Shown one piece after another: positions 15,651-16,027 of a DNA stretch of 16,027 nucleotides (positions within the stretch are counted from its first letter, which is position 1; the number at the start of each line of letters is the position of its first letter). Source of the DNA: CAZJJZ01 sp964546505 (lineage in GTDB: Bacteria; Patescibacteriota; Gracilibacteria; UBA1369); assembly GCA_964546505.1 (NCBI GenBank), contig CAZJJZ010000028.1, positions 1 to 16,027 on the forward strand, given 5' to 3'. Both the position numbers and the translations under genes were made by a program. Below the pieces are notes generated by a model. That model was not told the DNA's origin, did not search any database, and saw only the letters and a list, made by a program, of their open reading frames with translations.

Positions 15651-16027
15651 CTATTCACTGAGCAGTTTCAGGCTAGCCTTTGGTGGTAGATTCTGTCTGG
15701 CTTTGGCCGCGTTTTGCTGAAAATTACGGGCGAGTTTGATGAGCCGTAACTGTAATTCGGTATCTTTGATCTTGCCTATCAGGCTCATTGCTTGGGCTTG
15801 TGTACGCGCATAGCCGGCATGTTCGATACCTGCAAAAATCCGGCCTAGTTTGCTTTCTGTGTCACTCACTACCGCCAAAATACTATCCGCTTGTGCTGGC
15901 ACAATTTGCTTGAGCATGTAATGCAAAATACCTTGCTCCTCTTCCTCAATCATTTTGGTTTTTTCCAATTTAGGGATGTCGCCAATTACCGCTTCCGCCC
16001 AGTCGTGGGTGATGCCGGTCCAGAGTA
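15651..16027 (-). CDS. HD-domain phosphohydrolase, N-terminus missing
   Basis: Read on the minus strand, the frame is open to the right edge of the window, so the gene starts outside; a TTG at 15968 is internal. The visible 125 codons begin LWTGITHDWAEAVIGDIPKLEK: THD supplies the metal-binding His-Asp pair and E..GDIP is the typical follow-up in YfbR/deoxynucleotidase-like HD enzymes. An acidic helix (MIEEEEQGILHYML) and helices to the end complete the HD bundle. The later ...SDTESKLGRIFAGIEHAGYARTQAQ region takes the place where the last metal Asp usually sits; DTESKLGR is a candidate (usual form D-K-L/I), not certain. Likely role: hydrolysis of nucleotides or other phosphoesters in the cytosol. 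Convergent with recQ, with a 47-base spacer that shows no clear terminator. The stop is TAG. Confidence 0.75.
   Translation of the reverse strand, partial: LWTGITHDWAEAVIGDIPKLEKTKMIEEEEQGILHYMLKQIVPAQADSILAVVSDTESKLGRIFAGIEHAGYARTQAQAMSLIGKIKDTELQLRLIKLARNFQQNAAKARQNLPPKASLKLLSE

Noticed and set aside
1..16027. TGA read as glycine (genetic code 25) in this window
   Set aside because: Long conserved frames such as recQ, res and ndk contain no in-frame TGA and use GGN for conserved glycines. The mod break is a TAG, and reading TGA as sense in the Nudix frame 1 does not reach the Nudix box.
1..16027. CRISPR array, tRNA, rRNA, transposase or integrase
   Set aside because: No regularly spaced direct repeats, cloverleaf-like segments, rRNA stretches, or transposase/integrase motifs were seen on either strand.

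Overview
The window reads as a chromosome fragment of an uncultured bacterium, most likely a Candidate Phyla Radiation (Patescibacteria) member near the Peregrinibacteria/Gracilibacteria side. That placement is inference. It rests on the SLH-domain surface proteins, compact layout, mostly Shine-Dalgarno-poor starts (often a plain 'act/tct ATG' context) and a striking stop-codon pattern: all 14 well-supported genes end in TAA or TAG and none in TGA. No rRNA, tRNA, CRISPR array or recognisable IS element was seen. There are two assembly gaps, of 17 and 47 N.

Left flank (1-4002): the 3' part of an SLH-domain surface protein, ndk with a good promoter, a 126-bp imperfect inverted repeat that swallows the ndk stop codon, an intrinsic-terminator-like stem-loop, a 367-aa protein of unknown function, a spacer with possible tiny ORFs, and a dienelactone-hydrolase-fold enzyme that appears to be a lipoprotein.

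Middle (about 4040-11506) is an AT-rich defence-type island. It holds a complete type III restriction-modification locus: mod (split by one missing A in an A7 tract) and res (interrupted only by an assembly gap over helicase motif VI). Two unknown genes sit between mod and res: a 231-aa soluble protein and a 183-aa protein with a coiled coil and about three membrane segments. They are followed by a short stretch resembling a decayed DinD-type gene. Just after res is a 202-aa protein with an RX4H motif of HEPN ribonuclease type. A divergent unknown gene faces mod across a perfect 16-bp palindrome that carries TATAAT on both strands.

Right flank (11527-16027): a Nudix hydrolase with a one-base frameshift near its N-terminus, in one continuous frame with a GNAT-like acetyltransferase; a convergent three-repeat SLH protein with signal peptide and a Cys-rich module; a full-length RecQ helicase; and, running off the right edge on the minus strand, the C-terminal part of an HD-domain phosphohydrolase.

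The mod-X-Y-res-HEPN arrangement is the most interesting unit. Mod and Res would recognise and cut DNA lacking the host's modification. The unknown cytosolic/membrane pair and the HEPN-like protein are plausible accessory or abortive-infection parts, but that is a hypothesis from position and motifs only.
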